Of a stretch of 23,488 nt of DNA, positions 1 through 9,128 are shown piece by piece. The notes under the pieces were generated by a model that was not told where the DNA came from, did not search any database, and worked only from the letters and a program-made list of their open reading frames with translations. Origin of the DNA: Schoenoplectus triqueter (taxonomy: Eukaryota > Streptophyta > Magnoliopsida > Poales > Cyperaceae); the NCBI GenBank assembly GCA_964058805.1, contig CAXKVV010000629.1, positions 1 through 23,488 of the forward strand, in the 5' to 3' direction. Both the position numbers and the translations under genes were made by a program. Numbering within the stretch: position 1 is the first letter of the stretch; each line of letters begins with the position of its first letter.

Positions 1-316
1 GTAATTTCAAGATGAGACTGAATCGAATAAACAAATACAAATGATATAAATGTGATATTAACATGTAGGATAGAGAAAATGAAAATTGTAGGTATATCTA
101 CAAATACAATTAAAACTTGCCCATTTGGAATCAGATTGGGACATGTACATGCGCTGATATTATTCACATCCGAAGAATAATCAGTCAATTATTCTATTCA
201 ATATATAAATTTCCCTTGAACAATATGAAATCCAAATATTTTCAATAGTAGTTGCATATGCGTATATAATTTCAGCTATACTCCCTTTTACATGATGTGT
301 TGTATAATAAAAGGGT
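1..316. other. AT-rich non-coding flank
   Basis: I see no open reading frame with coding character, RNA gene or repeat structure here. The stretch is AT-rich and ends at the inverted-repeat element that begins near 317. Confidence 0.5.
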
Positions 317-562
317 GGAGATCCCTTGATAACTAGTTATCTGAACCATTTTGATAATTAATTTTATATAAATTTATAAAAAAAATAAAAATGAAAAAAA
401 TCTTAATACGTGTATATTTTTAAATTTATGATTTGATCATATTTCAAATTGTATATAATATTGAATATGTATTGTAAAAAAAATAATTTGTTAAGTTTTT
501 TTATAAGTTTTACTGAATTGATAATCAAAATTATCAAGATAAATAGTTATCGAGGAAACCCC
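317..562. mobile_element. MITE with terminal inverted repeats (about 246 bp)
   Basis: The left end (GGAGATCCCTTGATAACTAG, from 317) is matched in reverse complement by the right end (GGGGTTTCCTCGATAACTAT, read inward from 562). The match continues inward through TTATCT and ATTTTGATAAT for roughly 50 bp per arm. The interior is AT-rich and non-coding. Small size, paired arms and absence of coding capacity are the hallmarks of a MITE. The ends start with a G-run, as in some PIF/Harbinger MITEs, but I could not find a convincing target-site duplication, so the superfamily is left open. Confidence 0.6.
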
Positions 563-1105
563 TCTAAATAAAATAATTTATAGGTACTATGTACAGTGGA
601 AACAAGTGGCTTATTATGTGCTCATCTTTTTTTTTATATATATATTAGTGTTATATAATTTTTTTTCCGGGCGAGAACATGAAGTTTCTCGAAATTGTTT
701 ATTATTATAATGGACATGATTGGATTTCGAACATACCCATATCATGTTAATTCGATACGTATTAATTTCTTTCCATTTTGTGTTATGATCATACATGTAA
801 CCGGGGATATTAATTCAAACTTGATAAGTGTTGATTAGATAATTTTAGGATAACCAATTGACAATTACCAAGCTGGTTGAAATGATAATATCACAACATA
901 CTTGATTGAAACTGAAGAAATTGCAGGAATGATATATTTTAAAAAATAAAATTGCTTTCTAATATGATAACTATATATTTTTTTTTGCAATTGCAGGTAT
1001 GCGTATGTACAATTTTCTCTAGAAAATAAAGAATCAGATAGTACATAAATAATGTATATATCGTCTGAACGGCACTATATAGTATATATTAGTGTATTAA
1101 AATCA
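563..1105. other. AT-rich intergenic DNA
   Basis: I see no gene or clear repeat. The short open frame on the minus strand near 614-796 has low-complexity composition and no recognisable motif. Confidence 0.45.
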
Positions 1106-1265
1106 GGGTGGGTCGGGGCTTACCCGGATGGGTTAGGCGGGTTTGGTTGGGATGGATTAGGATGGGTCGATGGGTTAGTTTTGAGAGGGTGTAGTCGCGA
1201 ATCGTGTTAGGACTATGGGTCACATGGATGAGGTCAGGTGGAAGGGCGGAGCAAGTCGGTTCGTG
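1106..1265. repeat. G-rich degenerate GGGT/GGAT repeat
   Basis: The plus strand is unusually G-rich for this window, with many copies of GGGT, GGTT and GATGGGT. It opens with GGGTGGGTCGGGG at 1106-1118. A weaker related block lies at about 1490-1685, including TGGATTGGGTCAAC and, in the opposite sense, GGATTTGACCCAACC. Degenerate G-rich stretches of this kind are common transposon-derived debris in plant genomes; I cannot name the parent family. The opening G-runs could form a G-quadruplex. Confidence 0.5.
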
Positions 1266-2002
1266 TATGTTGGACCGTCAGGTTTTTTTTTTAAAATTCA
1301 AAAGTAACTCAAATAAATTCTCAAAATTTTTAAAAACCATCAAATAATTATTCAAAATATATAACTATTAATATTCTTGAGGAATTTTCTTTTTTCAAAT
1401 TTTCATTTTTTTTCAACTCAAAAACAGATTTTTTTTTTTCAGTTTGGAGCGGTTAAGGTAAATGGGTAAACGCCGGTTTTTTTTTTCAAATTCAACGGAT
1501 TTCAATGGATTGGGTCAACAAATTTTAACTGATTAGACGGGACGGATTTTAGATGATTTTTTTAAAAATAAAAATTATCCGCAAACTATGGTAGAACCAT
1601 GAATTATCCGGAGCACGTATTGGCAGGAATTTTATCTTGGATCGGACGGATCGGAGTGCAAATATGGATTTGACCCAACCGTTTTTTTTTTAATACTAGT
1701 ACTAATATATTGCAATACAGTGTTTATTGAAAAGAAAAGATACATCATATGCAACACACAGTCTCTTGAAAAGAGGCCGATTTGCCTGATTGATTGGAGA
1801 TAAATGGCGACATGTACGGACATAAAATTTAAATAGTATTTTAGAAAAATCTTTTTGATAGACGAATTTATAAAAAAAAACATGTTTCAGTACTCCTGCT
1901 AAAATTAAAAGAGGTCAAGACGCAGCTAGACTTTAGTTAAGGTCAAAATTTAATTTTTTTATCATTATAAGTATAATCTTTATTTTTTAAAAATATATAT
2001 AA
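1266..2002. other. AT-rich non-coding DNA with poly-T/poly-A tracts
   Basis: No gene is supported. The stretch holds several T-runs (for example at 1281-1290, 1430-1440 and 1681-1690) and degenerate GGATCGGA/GACCCAACC fragments near 1640-1685 that echo the G-rich repeat upstream. The minus-strand open frame at 1632-1883 shows no domain-like features. Confidence 0.4.
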
Positions 2003-2400
2003 CTAGAGCTATAACTCGTGTTTCACATCGATAATATAGTTCTCAAATAAATAACTAATAATATAAATTTTAAATATATTTAATATTTACATTAACAAAA
2101 ATTTAAACATAATATTTTAAAATACCAAGTAATAATAAAAATTATAATAATAATAATTATATTAATAAATAATATAATTAGATGCATCATAATCTATAAA
2201 TGATCATATAAAAAAGTTGGATCAATTTAAGAGTTAAGTTTCACCTTAAATATTATTTTAAATGAGGATAGAAAAACTATTTTGTATAAACACTTGGATT
2301 GAAGAGAATGAAAAAATTTAAATAAAATTAATAATGGAAAAAAATGATGAAGTGACACGTTTGAAAATTTTGGAAGCTTAACCCTCTTTATATATTAAGA
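2003..2400 (-). mobile_element. probable non-autonomous Helitron remnant
   Basis: Read on the minus strand, the element starts TCTTAATATATAAAGAGGG (from 2400), the usual look of plant Helitron 5' ends (TC, then A/T-rich, then AAAGRGG). It ends in CTAG at 2003-2006 followed by a host T, as expected for the 3' CTRR terminus. Just inside the 3' end is CGATGTGAAACACGAG (2015-2030 on the plus strand), a decayed version of the CCGTGC...GCACGGG hairpin that precedes CTRR in many plant Helitrons. The roughly 398-bp interior is AT-rich and non-coding, so no Rep/helicase is present. Against the call: the base before the TC is T rather than A, and the hairpin is no longer a clean stem. Confidence 0.5.
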
Positions 2401-2444
2401 ATTATAAGGATATTTCTAAAAAAATTCTGATCAAGAGTCAACTG

Positions 2445-2661
2445 ACATCCTCTGTAGGGGTGAAGTCAGACTTTCGATTTGAGAGGACAAAAAATATTTT
2501 TTTTCGGGGGATAAAATTTTAAAAATTTCTTGAATATAAGTATATTTTCTTTCTAATTATAATGGTGCTTTTGAAAAAAAAAAAATCAACTAGAGAGATG
2601 ATGGCCCTTACTAAAGTGCGAATTCCACTGACATTGTGTAGATCCGCCCTGACATCACCTG
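2445..2661. mobile_element. hAT/Tip100-like MITE (element 2455-2651) with target-site duplication
   Basis: The left terminus TAGGGGTGAAGTCAGACTTT (2455) and the inverted right terminus (CAGGGCGGATCTA, read inward from 2651) both match the CAGGGGCGGAG-type ends of Tip100-like hAT elements, allowing for C-to-T decay. The element of 197 bp is flanked by near-identical direct repeats, ACATCCTCTG (2445-2454) and ACATCACCTG (2652-2661), with 8 of 10 bases matching. hAT transposases make 8-bp duplications, so the extra two matching bases may be chance. It has no coding capacity; the plus-strand open frame at 2562-2882 merely crosses it. Confidence 0.6.
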
Positions 2662-2700
2662 TATATAGCAGTGATAAAATAAAGAAAAAAATAATTTTAT

Positions 2701-2774
2701 ATCACCTCAAAACTTTAAAATTAATAAAATATCACCCAAAATTAACTTTGTTAATGTCACTTCAAAATATATTT
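2701..2774. repeat. truncated copy of the inverted-repeat arm found at 12858-13017
   Basis: This segment (ATCACCTCAAAACTTTAAAA..., with AAAATATCACCCAAAATTAA and GTCACTTCAAAATAT) closely follows the left arm of the 1-kb element near 12860-12935. No opposite arm is visible nearby, so it is a lone arm or a truncated copy of the same family. Confidence 0.5.
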
Positions 2775-3578
2775 GGTGACAATTATAACTTTTTGAATGC
2801 CACCAAATGTACAACAATATTAGATTGGAGACATGCATTCAAGTTTTTCCGCCTTATATGTATGTCCGTTCTTTTCAGTTAATAAAATCAAATTCAGAAT
2901 AGTTGGATTAAGGATTCTTCTCTTAATAGAAAATAAAAGCTAAAGTTGTAAAGAATAACAGATAAATCTTTATTTCGGACTTTCGTTTGACTAAGCAGAG
3001 CATTCTTTTAACTTGGCAGAGAGATTTTGGCTAAATTTCCCATTGCGAGTTCACACTTCAAAACAACATGCCTAAAATTTTAGGCTAATAATCGTGACAT
3101 CAAATGGTTATTTTAATCAAAACTGTTGAAGCTCAAAAAGATAGTAGGCTAGTAGCAATAGAAACTAGAAAGCAACCACAACCCCTTGTTCTATGTTCAA
3201 ATTAGTGAAAAGAAGTGGGTTGGGTTGACAATTTTCCATTGGTCGAAGTTACAATGCTTGTGTACTGTCTTGTCACGTAGGTTTTATTTTCTCCTCATTC
3301 AACGGCCATGGTATGATCCTGTCTGAATCACCAATTAACCGCCACTTATCTTTCTGCCTATTTTCACTATCACACGTTTGTCAATGACAGGTGACAGTAC
3401 CATTGACGACAAATACAAGGATGACAACATATAGAAAAAAATATATCATATTATATTATTTTATTTTATTTTATTTTCTGAACAGATCTCATTACTATTT
3501 GTTGTAATAAATAACTTTTTTGATTTGTCGATTTGCAAAATAAATTTGAATTTTATAATTTGTCTTGTTTGAATTTTG
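2775..3578. other. intergenic DNA
   Basis: No gene is recognised. The base composition is less extreme around 3000-3420, but all frames are interrupted. A short TTTTA-type pentamer run lies at about 3455-3477, just before the LTR. Confidence 0.4.
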
Positions 3579-4552
3579 TGTAGGAATTAAAATACAAAAT
3601 GAATTAGTGCACAAGAACCAAGACTAATTATGAGATATAAGAGCTTAATCAAGATTGTATTAGGCTTAAATTTGGTTAGACACAAACTGGGTTGAATTGA
3701 TTAAGATAAATTGAGCTTAAACAACAAAGAAAAATGCTTCATCCCAGCAAATCGTTATAACGGTTCAGTAATCGTTATAATGATTCATCTCAATACTCAA
3801 AAATATTTTAAGGCAGAAAAGTTCTCAAAGAGCCAGAGCGAATCGTTGTATAATGATTAAGTAATTGTTGCAACGGTTTGGCAAATCATTAACGGTTGAT
3901 CAAATCGTTTTAACATTTCAGCTCAATCAGGTCCAACGGCTATCCTTTCTAAGTCGTTATAATGGTTCTCAAACCATTATAACGGTTCATGCCGAAAATA
4001 GTTTCTTAATCTATTTCAGAAGATCTATTTTCAAAGTATCAACTATCTCACTGATTAGTCTCTAATTAATCTAGCTAAATCATTCTTCCCTGAGAGCTTA
4101 CTAACCATAAACAAAGTGAGAGAGATAAACCAAGAGATAGAAACACTTAATTAATCAAAATTCTTATTTAAGTTTAATCTAGTTTCTCTCAATTCTCCCA
4201 ACATGATCCTTCGTGATCTACTCTCCTTGTAAACTGTTTTGAGCTGTAGTGCTCGATTCTTGAGTGTGTTGTTACTCACCTTTTATTTTTTAGTGTGTTG
4301 TCACTCTTATTACCGATAGGCTTGACAGCTTATTTTTATGTAAGGACTAAGTTCTTCAAGTGTAAAATTATTTTTTAGTGTTTCGGTTCAACCTCAATTG
4401 TTAGAGGTTGGGAGTTCCGGAGACGTAGGCATTGTAAGCCGAACTCCGTTACATATTGTGTTCTTATTTGATTTTTTCTTTTATTTTCTCTCGCTTATTG
4501 ATTGCTATATTTTTATGAAAATTAAATTAAATTAAATTATTTTCCGCTGCCA
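3579..4552 (+). mobile_element. Copia-type solo LTR
   Basis: The left end TGTAGGAATTAAAATACAAA has the TGTTGGAATTA start seen in many plant Copia LTRs. The right part has the typical layout of such LTRs: a T-rich zone, a GGAGACGTAGGCATT...GCCGAACTCCGTTA block at about 4418-4450, and the terminal TTTTCCGCTGCCA ending at 4552. Flanks are TTTTG (3574-3578) and TTTTA (4553-4557), 4 of 5 bases matching, as for a decayed 5-bp target duplication. There is no tRNA primer-binding site after the right end, no polypurine tract before the left end and no gag-pol frame, so this is a solo LTR left by recombination. The exact 3' border is uncertain; CA at 4564-4565 is an alternative. Confidence 0.6.
3749..3989 (+). 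repeat. array of about eight degenerate 19-20-bp near-palindromic repeats in the LTR
   Basis: Copies approximate AAATCGTTATAACGGTTCA at 3749-3767, 3769-3787, 3841-3859, 3862-3879, 3882-3899, 3901-3920, 3951-3969 and 3971-3989. They form three clusters with a period of about 20 bp inside each. The core CGTTATAACG is a perfect palindrome in the first copy. Several copies contain AACGG or its complement, the core bound by plant R2R3- and three-repeat Myb proteins. TCCAACGGCTA at 3932-3942 fits the mitosis-specific activator consensus YCYAACGGYYA at every position. The position in the upstream (U3) part of an LTR suggests an enhancer; that role is inferred. Confidence 0.65.
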
Positions 4553-4859
4553 TTTTACTTAAACACTAAGTCTCATATCGGTTTATACATTTCTACCTTA
4601 CATTTTTTACAATCTTAAATTATGTTAACCTTAAATACCATCATTCCAAGGGCCAACACGATTATTTATGGTAAACCTTGTGTCTAGTACGTATAACGCT
4701 TATGGTATAAGTTACAGATTAAAAAAATACACACAAAAATAATATATACAGAAATTAATGAGAGCATCTATTTCTTTTTTCAAAACCAATTGCTCCCTAC
4801 ATTTTTGTTGGAAGCTCCACCAGAAAGAATAAAAATTGCTTGTATGGACTGGGTTTGTA

Positions 4860-5182
4860 AAAGCCTAATAACGTTGTTTGATTCGGCCCAAATCAACTGA
4901 ATTCAAGCGTAGAGTTGGGCTACCGGATCCAATTTCTTTTCGGTTCTGAACCCGTGTCAATTTCGTCGTATACTCTACCCGTCTTACCCCACGACTCAGA
5001 GTCTCAGACTAACAGACTCCGACTGCGATACGATTTTAGTTCTCCGCACAGAGAAAAAAAGCTGTCCAGAGGCGAGCGATCCACTGCGATACACATACAC
5101 TGCCTCCTGGTTCGCTTCCTCCGGTCATCTCTCTCACTCGTAGGTCGTAAAGCACACACCCGCGCTCCAACCGGCAGGGAAG
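4860..5182 (+). promoter_or_regulatory. promoter and 5' leader of the PPR pseudogene
   Basis: Base composition changes sharply from AT-rich to near-balanced. Two site II-type motifs are present: GGCCCA at 4885-4890 (TGGGCC on the other strand) and TGGGCT at 4916-4921. These TCP-bound elements are typical of plant housekeeping and organelle-protein genes, including many PPR genes. No TATA box stands out. Pyrimidine-rich patches (for example TCATCTCTCTCACTC at 5127-5141) look like a leader. An open frame at 4915-5208 runs through the region but shows no domain, so I treat it as chance in a GC-richer leader. Between the LTR and this region (4553-4859) I see nothing else. Confidence 0.45.
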
Positions 5183-6069
5183 ATGAGAAGAGCTTCTATG
5201 TTATTTGAAGAGCTTCTATGTTATCTGGACCAAATCACCATACCTATGGCGCTTTAATAAATGGGTTTGTGAAATTAGGTCAAATGGAGGCGGTTAAAAT
5301 GCTGATGACTGATATGCAATGCAGAAGAGTTGGTTTCAATCAAGTTATATTTAATACAATGTTAGATGGATATGTTAGAAAAGGGCTGGTCGAGAAAGCA
5401 CTTGAATTAACATCTATTATGGAGAAAACCAGCATTGAATCAGATACATACACAAACAATACACTTGGATGAAGTTTCTGTAAGCTCTCTAAATTTAATG
5501 AAGCCAAAAGAAAGTTCTTACTACCATGGTTCAAAGAGGGATTAAGCCTAATTATGTCACTAACACAACGTTAATCAACATCTATTGTAAGGAGGGAGAC
5601 ATGGTTGAAGCGATAAGGTTATTTTAAGAAATGGGTGAAAGAGGTGAACATCCTAGTTTGGTCACCTATAATGCCATCATGCACGGACATATCAAAAAGG
5701 TTAGTGTGAGAGTTTCAAGAAAGAGATGGAGAGAAAAGGGTTGCTACCAGATGTATTTACCTATGCTTCACTGGTACATGGTCATTGTATAAGCAGCAAG
5801 GTTAGTGTTGCGTTGAAAGTGCTTGATGAAATGAAAAGTAGGGATATAAAGGGAAATAAGGTGGTATACACAGCTTTAATATCCAGTTTGTCAAAAGAAG
5901 GGAGGTCAGACGAGGCATTTCGGTTTTATGATGAGATAATGCAGCTGGGATCACACCAGATGATTCTGTATATGCTGCTCTTGCAGGAAGCCTTCACGGT
6001 TCAGCTGGTGCCAAAGGGACTACAACTAATTTTTCAAGTCATTTCTTTTCTTTTTCTTTCTTTACCTAG
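5183..6069 (+). pseudogene. P-class pentatricopeptide-repeat (PPR) protein, broken
   Basis: Intact members of this family bind single-stranded RNA in mitochondria or plastids through tandem 35-residue helical hairpins. About seven repeats plus part of an eighth can be read here, e.g. HHTYGALINGFVKLGQMEAV, VIFNTMLDGYVRKGLVEKAL, VFTYASLVHGHC and VVYTALISSLSKEGRSDEAF. The reading is interrupted by a 20-bp tandem duplication at 5187-5226 that throws the ATG at 5183 out of frame, a TGA at 5470-5472, a frameshift near 5515-5520, a TAA at 5625-5627, a frameshift with loss of about two residues near 5700-5711, and a one-base loss near 5948. The last frame closes at TAG 6067-6069. No DYW, E or other C-terminal domain is seen. 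At fewer than 300 codons it is short for the family, whose members usually carry ten or more repeats, so internal loss is also likely. I do not assign an orthologue. Confidence 0.85.
5187..5226 (+). repeat. 20-bp tandem duplication disrupting the PPR start
   Basis: GAAGAGCTTCTATGTTATTT (5187-5206) is followed directly by GAAGAGCTTCTATGTTATCT (5207-5226), identical except for one base. Because 20 is not a multiple of three, the duplication separates the ATG at 5183 from the PPR frame. With a single copy that ATG would read into it. Confidence 0.9.
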
Positions 6070-8480
6070 ATTAGTACCAATACTGACACCTTGTGAAGAG
6101 TGACTACTGAACAAGCATAGTCTTATTTATTTACCATTACAATTAATAACAAGAGCACTTGTTGGCAACTCATTTTGTTCCTCTTTTTTTCTTGAGGTTT
6201 GTAAAAGCTTTTATATTTTAATTAACTTGGCAGCACAACAGTCATTTGTTTAATCCAAGAAAAAAGGAACAGTAATTATTATTTTTGCATACATTACATT
6301 ACTCTCCGTATAATGTCATTGTTATAGTTAAATACAAACAACTAAATGTAAACCGGATGTCTCTATTCTCAATATAATCAGAAATCAGGAAACCAAAAAA
6401 AAAAAATTGCTTGTAAAATGTACAGATTTCCGAACAAAGTATAGCATTAGCAAAATTTATGTCTTATCCTCTACGACACCGCACTGTTGTGAAGAGAATC
6501 TGAAACATGTACCAGTAATCTAGACTCAATGGCTGCGATTCTATGTTCTGCAGGACATCAATGGCTTAGATTTGGTAGCATGATAGTGCCACAGACGATT
6601 CAGACTCCGCAAAAGGTTGTTGTCATGCGTTCAAATTTTTTCTGTCTAATGCATAAGAAGGTTCTGTACTTTCTGTGTTCTCTTTGATTGTCTCATATCT
6701 TAATTCTTGATCACCATTTTCAGATGCATCATTCATCTATCATTCAAATTTTAAGAGCATAAAAAAAAAGTTAAAAAAAGGAGCTGTTATTTCATTTCCT
6801 CAAGGGAAACAAATGGTACTGCTTGGTAACAGGGAGGGATCCTCTGATTTTTTATACTTTGTACGATGTTGATGGATGTGCATGGTAAACCAGAAATCTG
6901 AAAGGGGAAGTGAACCATGCTCCTTGAAGGTAAATTGGTAATTGTTTTTGCAAATATTATGGAAATTAGACCAAAAGTTTTACCCCAAAGTTCCAGAGTT
7001 TAAATGCCCAGCTGTTCTGACGCGTATGAATAAGTCGTCTTCATTTCTTTGACTTCCTATAGGATAACAAGCATAAATGAAAGACATAGAAAGATCCATT
7101 TAGAAATCCAAATTTCAGAAAAAGAAAAATAAATACGTAATTGAAAGAAAGAATTTACAGATTTTAACTGGTCCACATCTGAGTTAAGGTCCTTCTTATG
7201 CTCTACAAGCTACTGTAAAGATAGAAACAACAACAGCCCAAATTGCAAAGAAAACATTAGTTATAAGCATGGTAGAAAAGGTTTTTACCCTGAGGATTAG
7301 TTTTGTGGATGTTAAATCATTATTCTTGGGAGGATGGTTTTCTTAGTGAAAGGTTTCATTTTTTCATCCGAAAGAAATCATAAGAAAATGATCAGTGGGG
7401 TTAAAAGCTTGGCTTACAGTTTTGTAAGTCTGTACTTGTTTGTCTAGATTCAGCCTCCATTTCTGTACCTCTGCTTGTGATACCATTTTGGTAATTAAGT
7501 GTTTCTTAATTAGAAAATAGGCGCCACCATCTGTTTCGATTATTGCTAGTCCGTCGTGACGGAGAATATTGTTTTTGTATTTAGATTTTTGCAAACTCCT
7601 AACTTAAAAAGAGATTAATTTAATTTTAACATATAAAAAAATTGTGAGAAAAGTTTTTAATTAATATTATATTAAGTACTTGGACCATAGACTTGTAAAA
7701 GATAAAACTTCCAAAATTTATTGATGTTGACAAGATTTAAAAGGGTATAACTTTTGACTTTTTGTTTTAGTCGGTTTGTGCAATTATTTTATTTTTATGA
7801 AATAAATTTTAGTTGTCGCGACTCACTGCGTGTAGTGTTACTAGTGTATGATATAAAATAGGGAGAATTCCTAGACAATGAGTTATTTTAGTAATCTTGA
7901 TAAAGAAAAAAATTAAAGTAGAAAAATATTATAGATATATTCTTTAATTATAGATTGATGGTGGTTAAAATTCATGCAATTTAGTTATTACATGATAATC
8001 TTTTAATTTGATTAATTTTAATTTTGATTATGACAGGATTAGCCATGAAGTAACAAACAGCTCCTAATTTTGAAGACAAAACTGACAGGCTGACAACATT
8101 GTCTTCCATTTTTAAAATGGAAAATGAAAACGAACAAACTGAGACATTATTGCACAGCTCGTTCGAAACTTAGAATAGGTGCAAGGGAAAATATTAACTA
8201 TATTTAATTAAGGATCCATAATCAATCAATCACTATATTACAAAAATCAATTTACCCAAAGTCAGACTAGAGAAATTGTAAACGCTTAATTAGCACAGCT
8301 TGATGAGCTGGTGCACAACGGGCCGAGAAAAGATAATGACCTGGATCCAATTGGAAACTCGAATTTATGTGTTTGAAATCATATTGTGGGCTATAATGGG
8401 CTGAAGCTACAAGATTGATATTAAGCAAATTTCAATTTAATTACAACTGAAAAAAAAATAACGGTGCAACTGAAAAGCAT
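6070..8480. other. non-coding region downstream of the PPR pseudogene
   Basis: No complete gene is visible. Part of 6100-6700 may be the old 3' untranslated region: an exon-like patch at about 6550-6622 lies between an AG (TCTGCAG) and a GT (AAAAGGTTG) and is less AT-rich than its surroundings. A minus-strand open frame (7364-7594) includes MVSQAEVQKWRLNLDKQ with a GTAAGC donor-like site behind it, but nothing else supports an exon. From 7600 onward the DNA is AT-rich and featureless. Confidence 0.35.
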
Positions 8481-9128
8481 ATTTGAAAGAGATCTCTCAT
8501 CCAAAAAAAGGGTTATTTTATATATTAAAATTAAAAATTAAATAAAAACTACTTTAAAAAATTGCAAAAAAAAAGAAGAAGGGCAGCAGACCGTGTGCGG
8601 CCCAAACTGGCGCAAAAAAAGGTTGGGCCGCGGTCCCAATTCACGACCTAATTCTCAATGTCAACTTCTAACACTCATGATTTTTTCTTCGTTTGTCAGA
8701 ATTTAATATTTTTATATTTTTTGAAAAGCTAACAAAATGATTTATAATGTACTAAAATTTCATGAACATTGGACAAGACAATTGAGAGAAAAGCGACTCG
8801 AAATACATAAAAGTTACTAAGTATATTATTTTGGATCTTTCTGTGTTTCAGGATATTTTTCTGTGAATTGGCTGCACCAAAGTTCATATAATATTAGTAT
8901 ATTATAGAGAACTTTGTTAACTTTTCAGAAAGTATAAGAATGTTAGATACCGATAAACGATGAAAAGTTATAAGCGTCGAAAGTTGATGCTGAGATTTAA
9001 CCCGCGGACTGGGTCCACGACCCTTCTTTTTTTTGTAATTTTTTTAAAATAGTTTTTCTTTTATAATTTCAATTTTTAATTTTTTTATTAAAATTAAGTC
9101 CCGAAAAAAGAAGATTTCAAAGAGATCT
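8481..9128. mobile_element. long foldback (hairpin) element, 8496-9113, with flanking direct repeats
   Basis: Nearly the whole element is an inverted repeat. The left arm (about 8496-8775) pairs with the right arm (about 8875-9113), and only about 100 bp in the middle are unpaired. Matching landmarks, left against the reverse complement of the right, are TTAAAATTAAAAATTAAATA with TTTTAATAAAAAAATTAAAA, GGGCCGCGGTCC with CCGCGGGTT, TCTCAATGTCAACTTCTAAC with TCTCAGCATCAACTTTCGAC, and TTTTTTGAAAAGCTAACAAA with CTTTCTGAAAAGTTAACAAA. ATTTGAAAGAGATCT (8481-8495) and ATTTCAAAGAGATCT (9114-9128) flank it as direct repeats with one mismatch in 15. Arms this long with a 9-10-bp or longer duplication suggest a Mutator-like MITE or foldback element, but the family is not certain. 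No protein is encoded. Confidence 0.65.

Noticed and set aside
2562..2882. 106-codon plus-strand open frame
   Set aside because: It crosses the right half of a MITE and a repeat-arm fragment, is rich in Lys/Ile from AT-rich DNA, and shows no domain.
4915..5208. 97-codon open frame before the PPR repeats
   Set aside because: It overlaps the site II promoter motif and leader and has no motif; the frame is probably open by chance because the DNA is GC-richer.
5340..5534. Minus-strand open frame inside the PPR region
   Set aside because: It is antisense to well-formed PPR repeats, so it is a shadow.
7364..7594. Minus-strand frame with MVSQAEVQKWRLNLDKQVQT, considered as a first exon of a coiled-coil (ESCRT-III-like) protein
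   Set aside because: The resemblance is faint, the upstream part of the frame looks random, and no following exon is visible.
7805..7850. CACTGCGTGTAGTG hairpin followed by CTAG as a second Helitron 3' end
   Set aside because: Only three bases separate hairpin and CTAG, the stem is four pairs, and no matching TC end was found.
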